Below, one piece after another: positions 20,492 to 32,588 of a stretch of 32,588 nucleotides of DNA (position 1 is the first letter of the stretch; each line of letters begins with the position of its first letter). This stretch comes from Collodictyon triciliatum (Eukaryota > CRuMs). The notes under the pieces are model-generated. The model was not told where the DNA came from and did no database searches. It saw nothing but the letters and a program-made list of their open reading frames with translations. The translations under genes and the position numbers were made by a program. The DNA lies in assembly GCA_043381765.1 (NCBI GenBank), contig JBHJMP010000176.1, positions 1-32,588 of the forward strand, given 5' to 3'.

Positions 20492-21072
20492 AACATCGCA
20501 AGTGAAAACCCGCGTCTCGTTCCTATATCGCATCGCCCTGCTGAACTGATGTTTAATTGTTTAATAATAATGTAAAGAAAAAAAAAGCTTCATCCCTTCT
20601 GTCCGTCCTCCCCTTTTCTCTCTTTTTTCTCCGAACTCTTATTCAAAGCTGGATTCTAGCTTCCTATTTTTTTTTTTTCTCTCGTTCAAGGACACAGCGA
20701 CGAAGAAGGCTAGCTTTTCTGCTTGTCTGCAGCTTGTGAAAAGTTCCTTCTTCGTCAAGGTCTAACAAAGAGGCTTTCATTTTCTCGCTGATCCTCTCGA
20801 AGCTGCCCCGGCGAAAAAGCAACCACCACCCATCACTTACAAAATCCTTTCTCTTCTTTTCTTCTTTCCCTTTTTTCTTCCTTCTTTCCCTTCTTTCCCT
20901 TCTTTCTTCCTTCTTTCCCTTCTTTCCCTTCTTTCCCTTCTTTCCCTTCTTTCCCTTCTTTCCCTTCTTTCCCTTCTTTCCCTTCTTTTCTCACTCTCTT
21001 TCTCTCCTCCCCTTCTTTTCTCACTCTCTTTCTCTCTATTGCCCCGAACCGACTCGCCACCGGCCGCCAGCA
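20492..21072. promoter_or_regulatory. Spacer and 5' region of GCFC gene, with polypyrimidine repeat
   Basis: 20492-20845 holds T/C-rich sequence with no convincing exon. 20845-21035 is almost pure pyrimidine on the plus strand, with a 9-base unit (CTTTCCCTT) repeated about ten times near 20865-20988 and a shorter duplicated block just after. It ends about 40 bp before the GCFC start codon, so it is likely promoter or 5' UTR. The purine strand creates a Lys/Glu/Gly-repeat ORF that is an artefact. Confidence 0.6.
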
Positions 21073-24000
21073 ATGATCGGGCAGCGCACAAACAAAAACC
21101 GCCACATCCGCAAACGCACCAGCGAAATCGAAGCGGACGACATCAACGCGGCTGCTCGCTCGGGCTCTGCTGCAGCGACCGAAGAAGCAAACGGCACAAA
21201 CGAATCGACGCTCGGAGTGCAAACAAGCTCGACTGGCAAACCATACGTCGCTGGGATGCCCTCTGCTGAGACCCGTTCTGCTCAACCCAGGAGCCAAGGC
21301 CTCAGCCCAGGGTCGAGGATGAAGCAGGAAGCGGAAGACGGGGACAATGATGAGGATGAATACACACCGATGAAGATTGTGCGCCCAACAAAAGCGGGTT
21401 CTTCCGCGATGAAGACAAAGCCTGGTGCGTTCTTGTCCGTGACTCCGACCAGAGTCAAAGAAGGCCTTACGGAGACTCCAAAGTCCAGTGGCTTACAAAA
21501 ATCTGCGCAGAAAACCATGCTTAGTTTTTTCGATGAGGAAGAGGTGCGCATCATACGTTACTTACTTGATAATGGTTTTTTCTATTATAATAAACATGGT
21601 GATTACTGAATTCGTTGTTTTTTCTTTCTAATTTCATTGAAGGAGATGGCTGATGCTGCTTTGAGTGCCCCCAGGAAGACATCTTCAAAGAATCTGTCTG
21701 AAATAAAGCCTCGCACACTTGGAACCAAAATCACAAGGTGGATTGATACACAGTTGTATATCAACCTTTATTGCCTCTTTTTTCCTCTTGTTTTTTTTCT
21801 TTTTTGAAGAATGCAAAAGTTTCAGACATTACAAACAATAAGCTCATTAATTTCAAATGTTTATAGTTATCTATGTATTTAAAATAATGTGTTCATTAAT
21901 ATATGTTTACCGGCGCAGAAATGAAACCCCAGTACACGAGCGAACAGCTCATTCTTCCTACTCAACATCCTCGGTTGGGGAATACACACCAGAGAAAATG
22001 GCAGAGTTGCAGAAAATGACATTCCGCAAAAAGTTGCCAAAAGCACCACCCGCACGAAAGGAGACTACACAGACAAACGACGAGATTCCCTTGGAGATGG
22101 AGGAGGGAGAAGATGCGCCTACTTTTGTTCCTCCTGATGCGACAGCCATTCGTGCGATAAAGGAAATACGAGATCGGCGGAGACGAGAAGGAAAAGCTGT
22201 GTCGGAAGGTGCGTCAAACGGGAAGTTGGAGGAGGAGTTTATTTCATTAATTGGAAAAGACGAGAATGAAGTTGAGGAGACATCACGGCTTATCCGTGAA
22301 GAGGATGATGACGACGACGGTATAATCATTTAATCATTAGTACCTTTATATGAGCATACAATTGCATGTTTATGTCATATTTTGTCTGCTGCAACTTCGT
22401 CTGTGCATTATTTTACTTTATTCAGAAACGCTGGATGGCCGCCAGGCAAATCATATACCATTTGGAGATCCTGGCAAAGAGAAGTTATCACAAAAGACCA
22501 TCGTCATAGAGGATGAGAACAGCGACATGGACGTTAGTGAGGTTGGTTTTGGATTAAATAGTTTCTAGACATAAACAAATGTCACTTTCGTATTCTGGGA
22601 AAACCCTTTAAAATTCAAGAAGCTTCTCTTCTCTCTTTTTTCTGGACTAAACTGGCATGCGTAAAATCCCACAGGACGAAGAAGTCAAGCTTGTGGAGAA
22701 TGACCATATCAAATACAACACTCGTGTAATTTCAGCATCTGAAACAAATGTATAAGTAAACTAATTCATATAAAAATACCCTTCTCTTTCCATATTATTA
22801 ATCGATTATATGTTAGCTTATTGGCAGCTCACACCTATTGAATTAGGGACTTGGAATTTCCTCGGAATCGTTCAATCCCTCCACAATCAGTTTTCATTCT
22901 CATATGGACTACAGATTGGATTTCATTTGGACGAAATTTACCACTCTGCATGAGCGAATCAAGGAAGACTGCACAAATCTCTCTGCAGAGCAAAGTGAAC
23001 TTAAGAGGTTATTCAGAGATATATAAGATTTGGATGACCTCTATATTGCATTATATTTGGAGCATCCTATTAACGAGTCTCTTTTAAGTATTTGTTTTTA
23101 TTCAATTTTTCTTGTATGAATACCAGTAAGTTTACCATCAAGCAAGAGGAACTGTTGGCACTGGAGAAAGAGGAGTCTCAGATTATAGATCAGTATAAAT
23201 TCTACCAGGAGATTAAAATCTATCTAGAGGATCTTGTGGACTGTCTCAACACGAAGGTGGCCACTCTACACCAAAAACGTTCATTTTGATTCTTTATGGG
23301 TTGTCATTGCAGGATATTATTACTATTGTTACTATTTTCATTTGGCTATTTTTTTTTATCTAGGTATAGTCGCCATTTCTTCTTCTTCTTCTTCTTCTTC
23401 TTCTTCTTCTTCTTCTTCTTCTTCTTCTTCTTCTTCTTCTTCTTCTTCTTCTTCTTCTTCTTCTTCTTCTCCTTCTCCTTCTCCTTCTCCTTCTCCTTCT
23501 CCTTCTCCTTCTCCTTCTCCTTCTCCTTCTCCTTCTCCTTCTCCTTCTCCTTCTCCTTCTCCTTCTCCTTTGCCATCATCTTTTCTACTTTGCCCTGGAT
23601 AGGAACGCTAACTCTTCTGAATTACTTCATTTTATTACAATTTTCAACAAAGGTTCCTATGATAGAGCAGTTAGAAGAGGAGTCGACAAAGCAGAGATGT
23701 AAAATCGCCTCTGAATATTACGAAAAGAAGAGGGAGAACCGTAAAGAAGACATCCAATGGTATTTGGAAGATGCAGGTAGTTGAAAAAGTGCGATAAATA
23801 CATTCATTTTTATTCATCACTATGCTATCCTGCGTGATGGGATAATTTTAATAAGATATTGACGTTTTGTTTATGGATATAAAGTGTGATAACAGTCTTA
23901 AATTACACGGTAATTTTAAAATCCTTTTTTTAAAAACTTTTCCAAGGGATAATACCGGCTGCCAAGTCTGAAGTTGATGAATTTGGAAGAAACCGAGCAT

Positions 24001-25379
24001 ATGCAAAATCGTCTGTGAAGCAGAAACGTGCAGAAGCTAGGAAGCAATTTATCCAAAAGCTCAATGTACCAAAAAAAAAATCTAAAAAAAAAAAAAAGAT
24101 AATATGTGCTCTATGTCTGTGTAATAACTCTATGGTTTTCACTCTTTTTTTTAAAAACCGTTTTGTCTCTTTTTTATCTTTATTTTTGCTCGATTTTTAC
24201 TATGTGAAATTGTTTCATCATAATACATAACTGCAACACAGGAAAAGAAGGAGGCCAATCCAAATGTCGATGAATGGTCATCAGACGAAGACGACCAAAT
24301 CTTCTCTAATATAAGAAAGATTGATGGTACATTTTGCACTCATTCATTTATTCTCATTACTTAGCTGTAACTAAAGGTATCTTCTACATGTCGCAAATTA
24401 TGGTTCTTTTCTACGGCAGTTCTTTTTGTTTTTTATGCTGCATGTTGGGCCGATCTCTTTCTTCATTACTTTCAACCTATAAACGAACAAACGCACGTAG
24501 AAGACACCGCCGAATCCGCCTCGAGTATAATGAGTGACACTGTCGATGAGTACCGGTCACTCAAGTTTATTAAGGTATGTAAATGCTGAAGGCTTTTGTA
24601 ATCCATATCACCCAAATGATGAAATAAATGCACTCACCTCAGCCTTGGTAACCATTTATGACCTAACCACGGTGCCAAACAATGCTTGTCTTGCAGGAAA
24701 AACTCGAGGACTGGAGGAATCGCTATCCAACCTCCTATCGAGAGGCTTTTGTCTCATACTCAGCTCCCACCTTATTTGCGCCATTTATTCGCCTTGAAAA
24801 TTTAACATGGTACCCGTTTACCAATCCTGACTTCACAAAGACCGAATGGTGCTCTCTCCTCTTTGATTACGGAATGAGCGAGGTTTGACTCTGATGCTAA
24901 ACATATATTTCAAACCATTTTACTTTTCGAGGAGAATGCTTTACATCATCGAATTTGTTAGTGGACACTAAGAACTCCATTCTAGAATCCTGACCTCGAA
25001 GATGATGATGCCAAGGTTTTGCCGTCTTTAATGGAAAAGGTGTGTACTAAATCTTTGATTTATTTGATCTGTCTATAATTATTTTTTCTTTGTCGAAACA
25101 AAAGTCAAACAAGTGGAAATGCAGAAGAATAATATTCCCGCAATATAATCTTTTTTTTTTTTCACAAATTAAAATTGCTGTTTGGTCAGGTCCTGCTTGT
25201 TCTCGTTCTTGATTTGTTCAAAAAGGCGTGGAACCCCGAGTCTATCAACCAAACCAGGGCTGCCATCAAATTCATCCAAGAAGTGGTTGTCTTTGTCGAA
25301 CCAAGTAGCCAATCCATTCTGGTCTGCTTCAACTGACTTGAATGTCAAACATTCTGCCTATGAGATACTTTTTTATTAA

Positions 25380-25478
<99 letters not shown>

Positions 25479-26401
25479 ATATGCCAAGATGTTTCAGCTG
25501 GTTTCTGTATTGGTCATTCCGCTCGTCCCTAATGCCAGGCACAAATGCAAATATAGGATATATTTGATGGGATTATGAATCGACTTCGCGAACTTGGAGA
25601 GGACTGCAGTATACCGCTCCATCCAAAGGCGCTGGTTGACAGTGACGAAGACCTGAGCACTCGTTGCTTTTGGAGATGTGTTAAGGTCCCACGATCTAAA
25701 AATGAGATGAAGATATCAATATATTTCTTATGAGCGTGTCACACAACTTCCCGTGTCCCTCTTTTATATCTATCCACTACGAAACAATATTATTCATCGC
25801 CTGATTTGTATTTCTGAACATGAGCCATGTCGCAGATTCTCCATGTCATAAAGCTCTGGTCAGGTTTACTGAGCAATGCAGCACTCCAGGATATCGCCAC
25901 GAGCATACTCAATAATCAGATTGTCCCATATCTCAAAGCGTGTAAGGTGAATGCCATGCTTCTGTCCAAGTGCGAAAAGGTGAAGTACAGACTTTTGCAT
26001 GATTCAAACCAACGTTCTGAATTCTCTGCAATCTCATCACAACTTCAGGATGCGAAAATAAGCACAAGTGGACTACCTTTATAATTTTCTTTGTTTCATT
26101 CATTTCTTCAATTCTTCACAATATTAAAAGGTTCGAGAGCAATTTCCAAATTCCTGGACTCAGGCGCCCAACAGCCGCGGCGTTCCAGCGTTCGCTCGGG
26201 ACTTTGCCGCTTTCATAGTCGGCTCTCTGTGTTCTAAAAAAGGAGGCAAGTGCAGCGAATGTTTTTCTCAATCAAGATAATCTTTTCCTGCCATTCACAC
26301 TCTGATATATCCAACAAGGTGCTATGTTTCTGCCGACCGAGCGGCTCTGCAAATTACTCAAGAGCCTCAATGACCTCGAAAACTGCGCAATTTTATTCTG
26401 A
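21073..26401 (+). CDS. PAXBP1: GCFC-domain splicing factor (PAXBP1 / GCFC2 / plant ILP1 family), 889 residues
   Basis: Exons: 21073-21543, 21643-21737, 21919-22319, 22426-22541, 22675-22725, 22847-23007, 23127-23256, 23653-23776, 23947-24065, 24242-24326, 24501-24574, 24697-24882, 24986-25039, 25190-25321, 25557-25685, 25836-25979, 26131-26245, 26319-26401. All 17 junctions keep phase and the sum is 890 codons. The N-terminus is polar with MLSFFDEEE. Then come YTPEKMAELQ, an acidic run, IPFGDPG, KFYQEIKIYLEDLVDCLN, VDEFGRNRAYAKSS and DEWSSDEDD. The GCFC domain (from about 610) has DWRNRYPTSYREAFVSYSAP, FAPFIRLENLTWYP and LLFDYG. Family members act with the NTR1/TFIP11 group in spliceosome disassembly and splicing; the human protein binds PAX factors. 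Nuclear location is inferred. The last intron has a GC donor (GGAG/GCAAGT). Introns 7 and 14 hold long microsatellites. The symbol is family-level; GCFC2 is equally possible. Confidence 0.93.
23377..23570. repeat. (TTC)n passing into (TTCTCC)n in a GCFC intron
   Basis: About 31 TTC units change abruptly to about 16 TTCTCC hexamers. All of it lies in the intron between exons 23127-23256 and 23653-23776. Ser-Pro, Phe-Ser and Lys-Glu repeat ORFs across it are not real proteins. Confidence 0.95.
25379..25477. repeat. (ATT)n trinucleotide repeat in a GCFC intron
   Basis: About 32 perfect ATT units between exons 25190-25321 and 25557-25685. It gives spurious poly-Ile and poly-Asn ORFs. Confidence 0.95.
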
Positions 26402-26724
26402 AGTTTAGTGTCCTTTAAATCTCTCCATCAGAATATCGGCAACGAGAACGAAAATAAAATCAACTAAAATTCACAAAAGGTCGCAGTCTGCTTATTTGCA
26501 ATTGTATGGGCCATCACAATAAAAGTGGTACAAAATAAAAAGCTGAGGAGAAGAAAACAAAGAATAACACAACCACTTTTCCTCGCTTTTTTTTTTATTA
26601 TATTAACATAATCTCAGAAAAGAAGTGTTGATTGAAATTTATTATGAGAGGAAAAACTAACTGTGATTTTTCCTTACTTTCTTTCACTTTTTTTTCTTCG
26701 GTTGCGGCAATATCTTCGGAGATG
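26402..26724. other. Convergent spacer between GCFC and ABCB genes
   Basis: Both genes end into this 323 bp AT-rich interval. An AATAAA at about 26453-26458 is well placed as a poly(A) signal for the GCFC transcript. I see no other structure. Confidence 0.55.
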
Positions 26725-29700
26725 TTAATCGGTATAACTCAAGGAAGGTGGTGCAATCTCTTTGCAAGGCTCAACCTCGAACGAGATTTTTGCTCCCGCG
26801 CCATCTCCAAGCTGTCGATTAACTAAAACAACAAGGGAACAGAGACGGCGAGTGATAATCGATGTAAAAACACAACCCTGGCTTTGTGATGTTGAAATCG
26901 GATGAACATTCAGTCATGAAATCGATAGTTACCGAGTTTGTGATAAGCGCCGTTCTTTGCAAGCAGCTGGTGGTGAGTCCCAAGCTCCACAATACACCCG
27001 TCTTCTACAACCGCAATCTGGTCGGCAGACTACAATTTATTCAAGTAGAATGAAGCAGAATTAGACTTGATGGTTTACCAACCACCTCCTCTATAATCAA
27101 CGCCGAATCACGAGTCAGAAATATATAAAAAAAACTATTTCCCAACACGATAGTCAAAAGAAGAAAATAAGCTCTTTTTTTCAAGTTATAATGCGATATT
27201 GTTGCTGAAAGGCAAAGAACAAAGAAAACAAAAATGAAAAAAGGACAGATTCTGACGAAAATGTGCATTACAACGAAAAGAATAACCCGCACCATAACAG
27301 TCGACAAGCGATGCGCGATAATCAAAACAGTACGACCAGACATGAGGCGTTCCTGAGTATCAAAGAATGAAAAATTCAAAATGTTGCAGAAATGAAAAAG
27401 AACCTGGCTTTGAGGTGGGTGGTCATGTGAATTCAATAAAATATTTATTTGTTTAATTAATTTTACATACAAGAGCTTCTTGCACAAGATGCTCGCTTTC
27501 TGAATCCAAAGCGCTAGTGGCTTCATCCAACAAAAGAATTCTTGGGTCTTTCGGGAAGAAGCAAAAAAAAAGTGTCGGTTAGATCAATATAATCATGAAT
27601 AAAAAATCATGTACTTCCTGCGCATAAACTTTGATGCGAATTGTATCGAACAAACCGGTTTTATAAATACCTTTCAGCAACGCTCTTGCGATGGCAACTC
27701 GTTGCTTTTGCCCACCAGAAAGTCGAACTCCCCGTTCGCCAACCTTAATCGCGCAATAGAGGTCGAGACTGGTCAAAGGTGCACGCAGTATAATTCCAAT
27801 CGAATATGCGCTCAATATATTACATTTTTGAAACGATTGTACTAGCATAGAAAAAAATAAAGAAAAATAAAAAAAACCGTAGTGTTGAATCCATCAGGGA
27901 ACTTCAAGATGAACTCAAGAGCATTTGCTTTTCTGGCGGCATCCTGTATTTCTCTGTCTGCAATTCCATCCGGATTTTCGACAGCATATGCGATATTGTT
28001 TCGGATGGATGTGGCGAATAGGACGGGTTCTTGACTGTGAGTGAAAGAAAATTAAACATGCTGGGCATTTCTTTGTGCTATCATGCGTAATATGAAATGA
28101 GACTAGTAAGAGAATTATGTCGCTGTTTTTTTTCCGACTTTCTAAAAAATTTGAAAGGCTTTTGTAAGGTTACCTAACAACCGCAATTTGACTTCTCAAC
28201 CAGTGTGGATTTAGTTCGTTTAATGGACGTCCATCTATTTATTTATTATTGTTCTTATTATTTTACAAGAAATGGGTTTAAATCTAACGCAAGTTTCCTT
28301 TGTGGAGAAAAAGTGATGAATAACAAAAGTGATGTTGACCTAGGGTGATAGAACCTTCTTTGGGGTCGTAGAACCTCTGAATTAGCTGTGCCTTTTGAAC
28401 GATTTAAAATAAGTATTATTGATTATTCTACACTGGCAATCGAAAAAAATAAGTTGTGTAATTTAAGAATGCGAAAGACATTTGGCGGAATCGCAAATCA
28501 TACTATCGTTGATTTTCCACCGCCTGACGGACCAACCAGAGCAACCACTTTTCCAGGTGTTATTTGAAGCTTGAGCTCTATGTTAATATTAAAAAAAAAA
28601 CTTTCCATCATGATTCTTTCACTATTCCACTCAATACCTAAGTTTCTAAAAGCGCTGACTAGTAAAAAAAAAGCATGAAAAAGTAAAAAGAACCCTTCAA
28701 AACCGGCACATTCTCTCGGCTTGGATAGCAGAAGCTGACCTACATAATACATAAGCAAGATGAAGCATGCCTAATTTGGAGGTATCTTATTGGTAAACTC
28801 CACGCATTTGCTTTGGTAATTGCACTCTTAATAGCGACTTGAACTCACATTGTCGATGTTGATGAAACCTTCGCAATCAGATGGGATAATCCCACCATTC
28901 GTGCAATTTTCCATGCTTGGTTTTCTGTCAATCAGTTCAAAAACACGCTGACTAGCACCTATTTCAATTCATATTTAAATGTCTGTTTTACAGAAATAAG
29001 ACATCAGAACAAATTATGATATTCAATGCTTCTGTAATCAAGTTCGACATCTCTGTGATGCAATTGATACCTATGGCCTTCATCATGTCTATATGGAATG
29101 AAAGTTAGTAGCTGTCGTGACAGTACATTAGCAATTTTCAAGGAAATTGTATTCTTTGCATTTTCTTCATATCGTTAACGACCATATGTCTTTAAAAACA
29201 TATAAATATGCGCATATATCAAAATATTCGGACCAGTGTATAGAGCGGACAAAAACGCCAGTGAAACACTGGTAAATACAGTGTACAAAACAAAGGCTCC
29301 AAGGGTGGCGAGACTCATATCGCCGCTGATTACAAGATTTCCTCCGTACCTGAGAAAGAAGAACATTTCACGTTTGTCTCTTTACGGAATACAAGCTGTG
29401 CATCAGATGTCTTGTGCAAAGAAATATTGGATGTTGGCACCATTTGTCATCTCACAAACCAAAGAACCAATATCAGGGCAAAGTTGACTGCTATTGTAGC
29501 TCCTCCCTAAGATAAAGGAAGCCAAAAAAATCACGGTTGAATGGCGTTTTAAGCTCGAATGAATTGAATATGGAGGAATAAAAGCACATAAACTCAGATT
29601 ATCAGTATACCTGGAATGCACCCGATGCAATATATTGATAAGCAGCAAGTCTATATGTGGCGTTGATCTGATCGGAATAGCGTGTTTCTTCTTTGCCCTC

Positions 29701-31635
29701 CTTCGAAAATGACCGAGTAGTTCTTATATTCCCAATTACTTCCTCGGCTATAGCAGTGGCCTTTCGTGAACGAATGAGGGGAGTATTAGAACACATTATG
29801 TTCCGCCAATATGTGGCCCCAGAGCGTTAGATATTCATAAACAATGGATTTCAACCTGAGCCAAAGAGTCTTGGGTTTGCTTGGAAAGTCTTTTGACATA
29901 CTTGCCGTACTTCATAGTACCTGTTCGTAACATATCGGGAAAAAAAAAACGGAAATTGGTTGATGCTTTCGTTTTTCGACGATAAAGTTAAACGATTCGT
30001 AATTGGCATGTTGACTGAATTATATATCCAAATCTAAGTCTGAAAAGAAAGTTCAATTTGAAAAGATGGTCAAACCCAATGCCACGATGGGGACGACGCT
30101 CAGCATTATCTACAGACCGATATACACATAAATTTAAACGCATTAGTCAAAAGATAAATAACTAGAAACACAATTGGTCATGTATCTCTTTGTAAAAAAA
30201 ACCAGAGTTAGCTTCCAAGATATATAGAAAAGTATGAAGATCCCGCCTATGGCCTAGATTCCAGACACGTCAGTATGTTTCTTTTTAATCACATTGGTGT
30301 AGAAGAGTGTTGAAAAGACAGTTTCGAAAGCAACCTGCACAATAAAACGCAAGGCCATGGATATATTGACAGTCACAGCACTTTGCACGACAGCCACATC
30401 CACAGTGATTCGATCGATTATTTCTCCGGTGCGGTTCATATCAAAGAACCCGATTTCCTTCATATATTTACATAAATTTGAAGACACAAAACCAAAGTTA
30501 TTGTTATGCCATAGATTTTTTTTTATCAAAGGAAGGTCTGAGATATTATATGGGCGAGAAAGAAAGAGAGTCGCATCCTGACCTGCCGAATAACATTGGA
30601 AAAAACTTTCCTTCTCAGTTTCGAGACGATTCTCTCGCCTAATTGTATACCCCACGACAAAGGTTAGAGCGAAAAATTAAATTGATGAGTGGCACACTGG
30701 TCTATTTGAAAAGGAACTGAATAGATGGGAAAAGTGTATCGCATCGTATTGATTTTTCCTTGGATATATACTGAATGTAGGCATATATTAGCTACCGGCA
30801 AGATGAAATAGACTGGCGCGAAGGGCGGTGGTGATTCCCAAGATAACAAATATAACCATCATTAGAATCGTGACTTTGTTCAAATCTTCCTACGTGATTA
30901 CATAAATAAACTTCTGTCTGCAAAATTGACATTATAAAGATGTTGATACAAAAAAGAATAAACAAGCAACACAATCTCGCGAATCCAAATCAACATTCTA
31001 CTTTGCCTCCATTTTCATCCAGAGCTGACAACATGAGTCCCTAAGATTAGCAATAAGCCATATTATTGAATGACTGAAAGTGTTGCAATCAATCTTGAGC
31101 AAATTCTTTTTATTTTATTTTACTTTTCCGAAAATGAATATTATAAATAATGCACACATCCCGAGTTCTCTCTAGAGTGCTTTCTTTTCTTCACATAAAT
31201 AAAGAGCGATAGAGAGAGAGAGAAAGAGAGGCTCCAATCACTCACCAAAATGGCTGGGATGGCCATCTGTGCAGCACTTGATAGTGCCAAAGACATTGTC
31301 GCTGCCAATATAAGCCATCTTTCCTCAAAGGCAAGGGCCATTAGTCTGCTCGGAGGTACATGCACCGGCTCATTGTGTCCCTTTGTGAACGCAGCATCGT
31401 AAGACCTCGACACGTAGCGCCTCTGCTTTCTGTCCATCGGCACGATGCCTTTCAAAACAATACATCAGGCAAACATAATCGCTATTCGCAAAGAAACCTT
31501 ATCGCCTTGCTCAGGATCGTTCAGGCTGGTCATCTCGGCAACCTCTTCCAACGCCGCGCTTCTTCTCGGACGAAACATCCTTCCTTTGCAAGTTTCAAGT
31601 AAAGTCGGCTGATTCCGTTCGGATTCAAGGGTTAC
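26725..31635 (-). CDS. ABCB (TAP-like) half transporter, TMD-NBD; N-terminal exon(s) unresolved
   Basis: Exons: about 31506-31635, 31246-31448, 31002-31040, 30796-30889, 30583-30638, 30335-30457, 30203-30253, 30076-30109, 29856-29920, 29611-29760, 29460-29506, 29234-29349, 29071-29088, 28849-28958, 28694-28739, 28504-28577, 28340-28391, 28174-28234, 27878-28034, 27671-27743, 27471-27547, 27293-27352, 26933-27029, 26725-26822. All junctions from the second exon on are in phase; the first needs a GC donor. About 677 residues are covered. Membrane part: [94 protein letters not shown]alker [19 protein letters not shown]-loop, [17 protein letters not shown] signature, [12 protein letters not shown]alker B, IIAHRLST switch. 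Catalytic residues are complete. Half transporters of this group dimerise and export peptides or other cargo across mitochondrial, lysosomal or ER membranes; without the N-terminus the location cannot be told. Confidence 0.92.
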
Positions 31636-31668
31636 CTGCGCACACACATAAAGAGATATGACTCGGTT

Positions 31669-31736
31669 ATTTTTTTTTTATTATTTTTATTATCATTACT
31701 AGTATTTATCTTATTTTATTTTATTTTATTTTTTTG
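31669..31736. repeat. A/T-rich (ATTTT)n-like stretch
   Basis: Nearly pure A+T with TTATT/ATTTT units. It lies immediately upstream (in transcript sense) of the first assigned ABCB exon, consistent with an intron or upstream flank. Confidence 0.7.
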
Positions 31737-31969
31737 TCATTTAAGCCATTCATTATTCACGGCGAACGCGGCACAGAGGAAGGTGGAGCGAAAGCGCGAT
31801 GGGACAAACACGCGCAGAGGACATGAAAAAGTTGTCAGTGACGCAATGACACAGCGTAAGAGAACTCGTATGTTTCTTATCCGCAGTAGAGTTTCTCTTT
31901 TTGAGTTGCTGAATGAATCCGCAACACAAGCCAAAGGCTTTTCTTCCCGCAGAAACACCACAACGACAC

Positions 31970-32245
31970 AGGTGTTTGCTCTGTTTCCTCCGTGACTTTG
32001 TTTGTGGGTTGTGCGATGGGCTCTTTCTCCTTTATGAAAGCGTGGGTTCTTGATCGAACGTTCGATGGGAGGACGAGGCTCTCGCCCGGCGCTTGAAAGG
32101 GCTCAAGTGGGATGTGGGACAGCAGGGCGAAGAAGGGCGGATCGAGATCGAAGCTTCTGACTCGAGCTTTGTTGATGATTTCGTTACGTCTCAAGTGTCC
32201 TTGTCTTGTTGCCTTCTTGGAAGCAGTATAACAATATAGAAACAA
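31970..32245 (-). other. Open reading stretch that may be an ABCB upstream exon
   Basis: A 92-codon open frame includes RSFDLDPPFFALLSHIPLEP, FQAPGESLVLPSNVRSR and PTNKVTEETEQTP. It looks protein-like and could join in phase to the first ABCB exon (V-T-L-E-S-E-R) through a GTGTCG donor at 31969. It has no in-frame ATG, so a start codon or an earlier exon would lie further left in the transcript. The donor is weak. It may instead be 5' UTR. Confidence 0.25.
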
Positions 32246-32396
32246 GCGTGAGTTGTTTTTTTTGTTTTGTTTTTTGTGTGGTGATGGTGAGAGAGGCGAC
32301 TCAGAGAGGGATGCTCGTGGGATGATTGTCTTGAAAGTGCCAAGTTGTAGACTTGACTCGACAAGCCTGAAACCAACCGACTCTTTTACCTTTTAC

Positions 32397-32588
32397 CTTT
32401 TTTCTTGTTTCTTGTTTCTTGTTTCTTGTTTCTTGTTTCTTGTTTCTTGTTTCTTGTTTCTTGTTTCTTGTTTCTTTTTTCTTTTTTTCTTTCTCTTTTT
32501 CTTTCTCTTTTTCTTTCTCTTTTTCTTTCTCTTTTTCTTTCTCTTTTTCTTTCTCTTTTTCTTTCTCTTTTTCTTTCTCTTTTTCTTT
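32397..32588. repeat. (TTTCTTG)n then (CTTTTTCTTTCT)n pyrimidine repeats at window end
   Basis: About ten 7-base TTTCTTG units change into a 12-base CTTTTTCTTTCT array that runs to the end of the window. No gene is visible in it. Confidence 0.95.

Noticed and set aside
20833-21297. Lys/Glu/Gly repeat ORF on the minus strand
   Set aside because: Reverse strand of the pyrimidine repeat, running antisense into GCFC exon 1.
23234-23784. Ser-Pro, Phe-Ser and Lys-Glu repeat ORFs
   Set aside because: Intronic TTC/TTCTCC repeat. Real exons on both sides join across it in phase.
31737-31995. ORFs on both strands near the ABCB upstream flank
   Set aside because: No family pattern. A trial first exon at about 31760-31825 on the minus strand fails to keep phase with the next ABCB exon.

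Overview
This is nuclear DNA from an intron-dense single-celled eukaryote. Genes are cut into many short exons (down to about 18 bases) by short GT-AG introns and a few GC-AG ones. Stops are TAA, TAG and TGA, so the code is standard. Introns and spacers are full of simple repeats. Two RAF-like (TKL) kinase domains, ABC half-transporters and a GCFC splicing factor fit a free-living protist. A rhizarian/foraminiferan-like genome is a low-confidence guess from gene style only. There are no bacterial operons, tRNA/rRNA genes, CRISPR arrays or recognisable transposons. The sequence has two 100-N assembly gaps (11956-12055 and 15684-15783).

Layout. 70-882 (+): 3' part of a gene with a ubiquitin-like domain and a C-terminal membrane anchor. 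1489-7760 (-): about 27-exon gene for a tandem, two-domain TKL protein kinase. 7761-9063: repeat-rich spacer with one tiny membrane ORF. 9064-9476 (+): doubtful two-exon 87-residue ORF. 9460-12729 (-): six-exon ABCG-type half transporter whose third exon carries three single-base indels and a stop codon in about 130 bp. 12893-15332 (-): seven-exon, 323-residue membrane-anchored coiled-coil protein of unknown function. 15333-15964: divergent spacer with a gap flanked by inverted homopolymer-like repeats. 15965-17062 (+): strikingly GC-rich CAF16-like soluble ABC ATPase. 17247-17769 (+): disordered protein rich in CDK-type sites with a PIP-box-like motif. 18384-20491 (+): 674-residue membrane protein made of two related halves. 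21073-26401 (+): complete 18-exon, 889-residue GCFC/PAXBP1/ILP1 splicing factor. 26725-31635 (-): about 24-exon ABCB (TAP-like) half transporter whose N-terminal end is unresolved. 32397-32588: pyrimidine repeats at the window end.

I rebuilt the exons by hand, checking splice sites, reading phase and conserved motifs. For the GCFC, ABCB and coiled-coil genes every assigned junction keeps phase, except the first ABCB junction, which needs a GC donor. The genes do not form a functional cluster. They look like unrelated housekeeping, signalling and transport genes packed closely on both strands.
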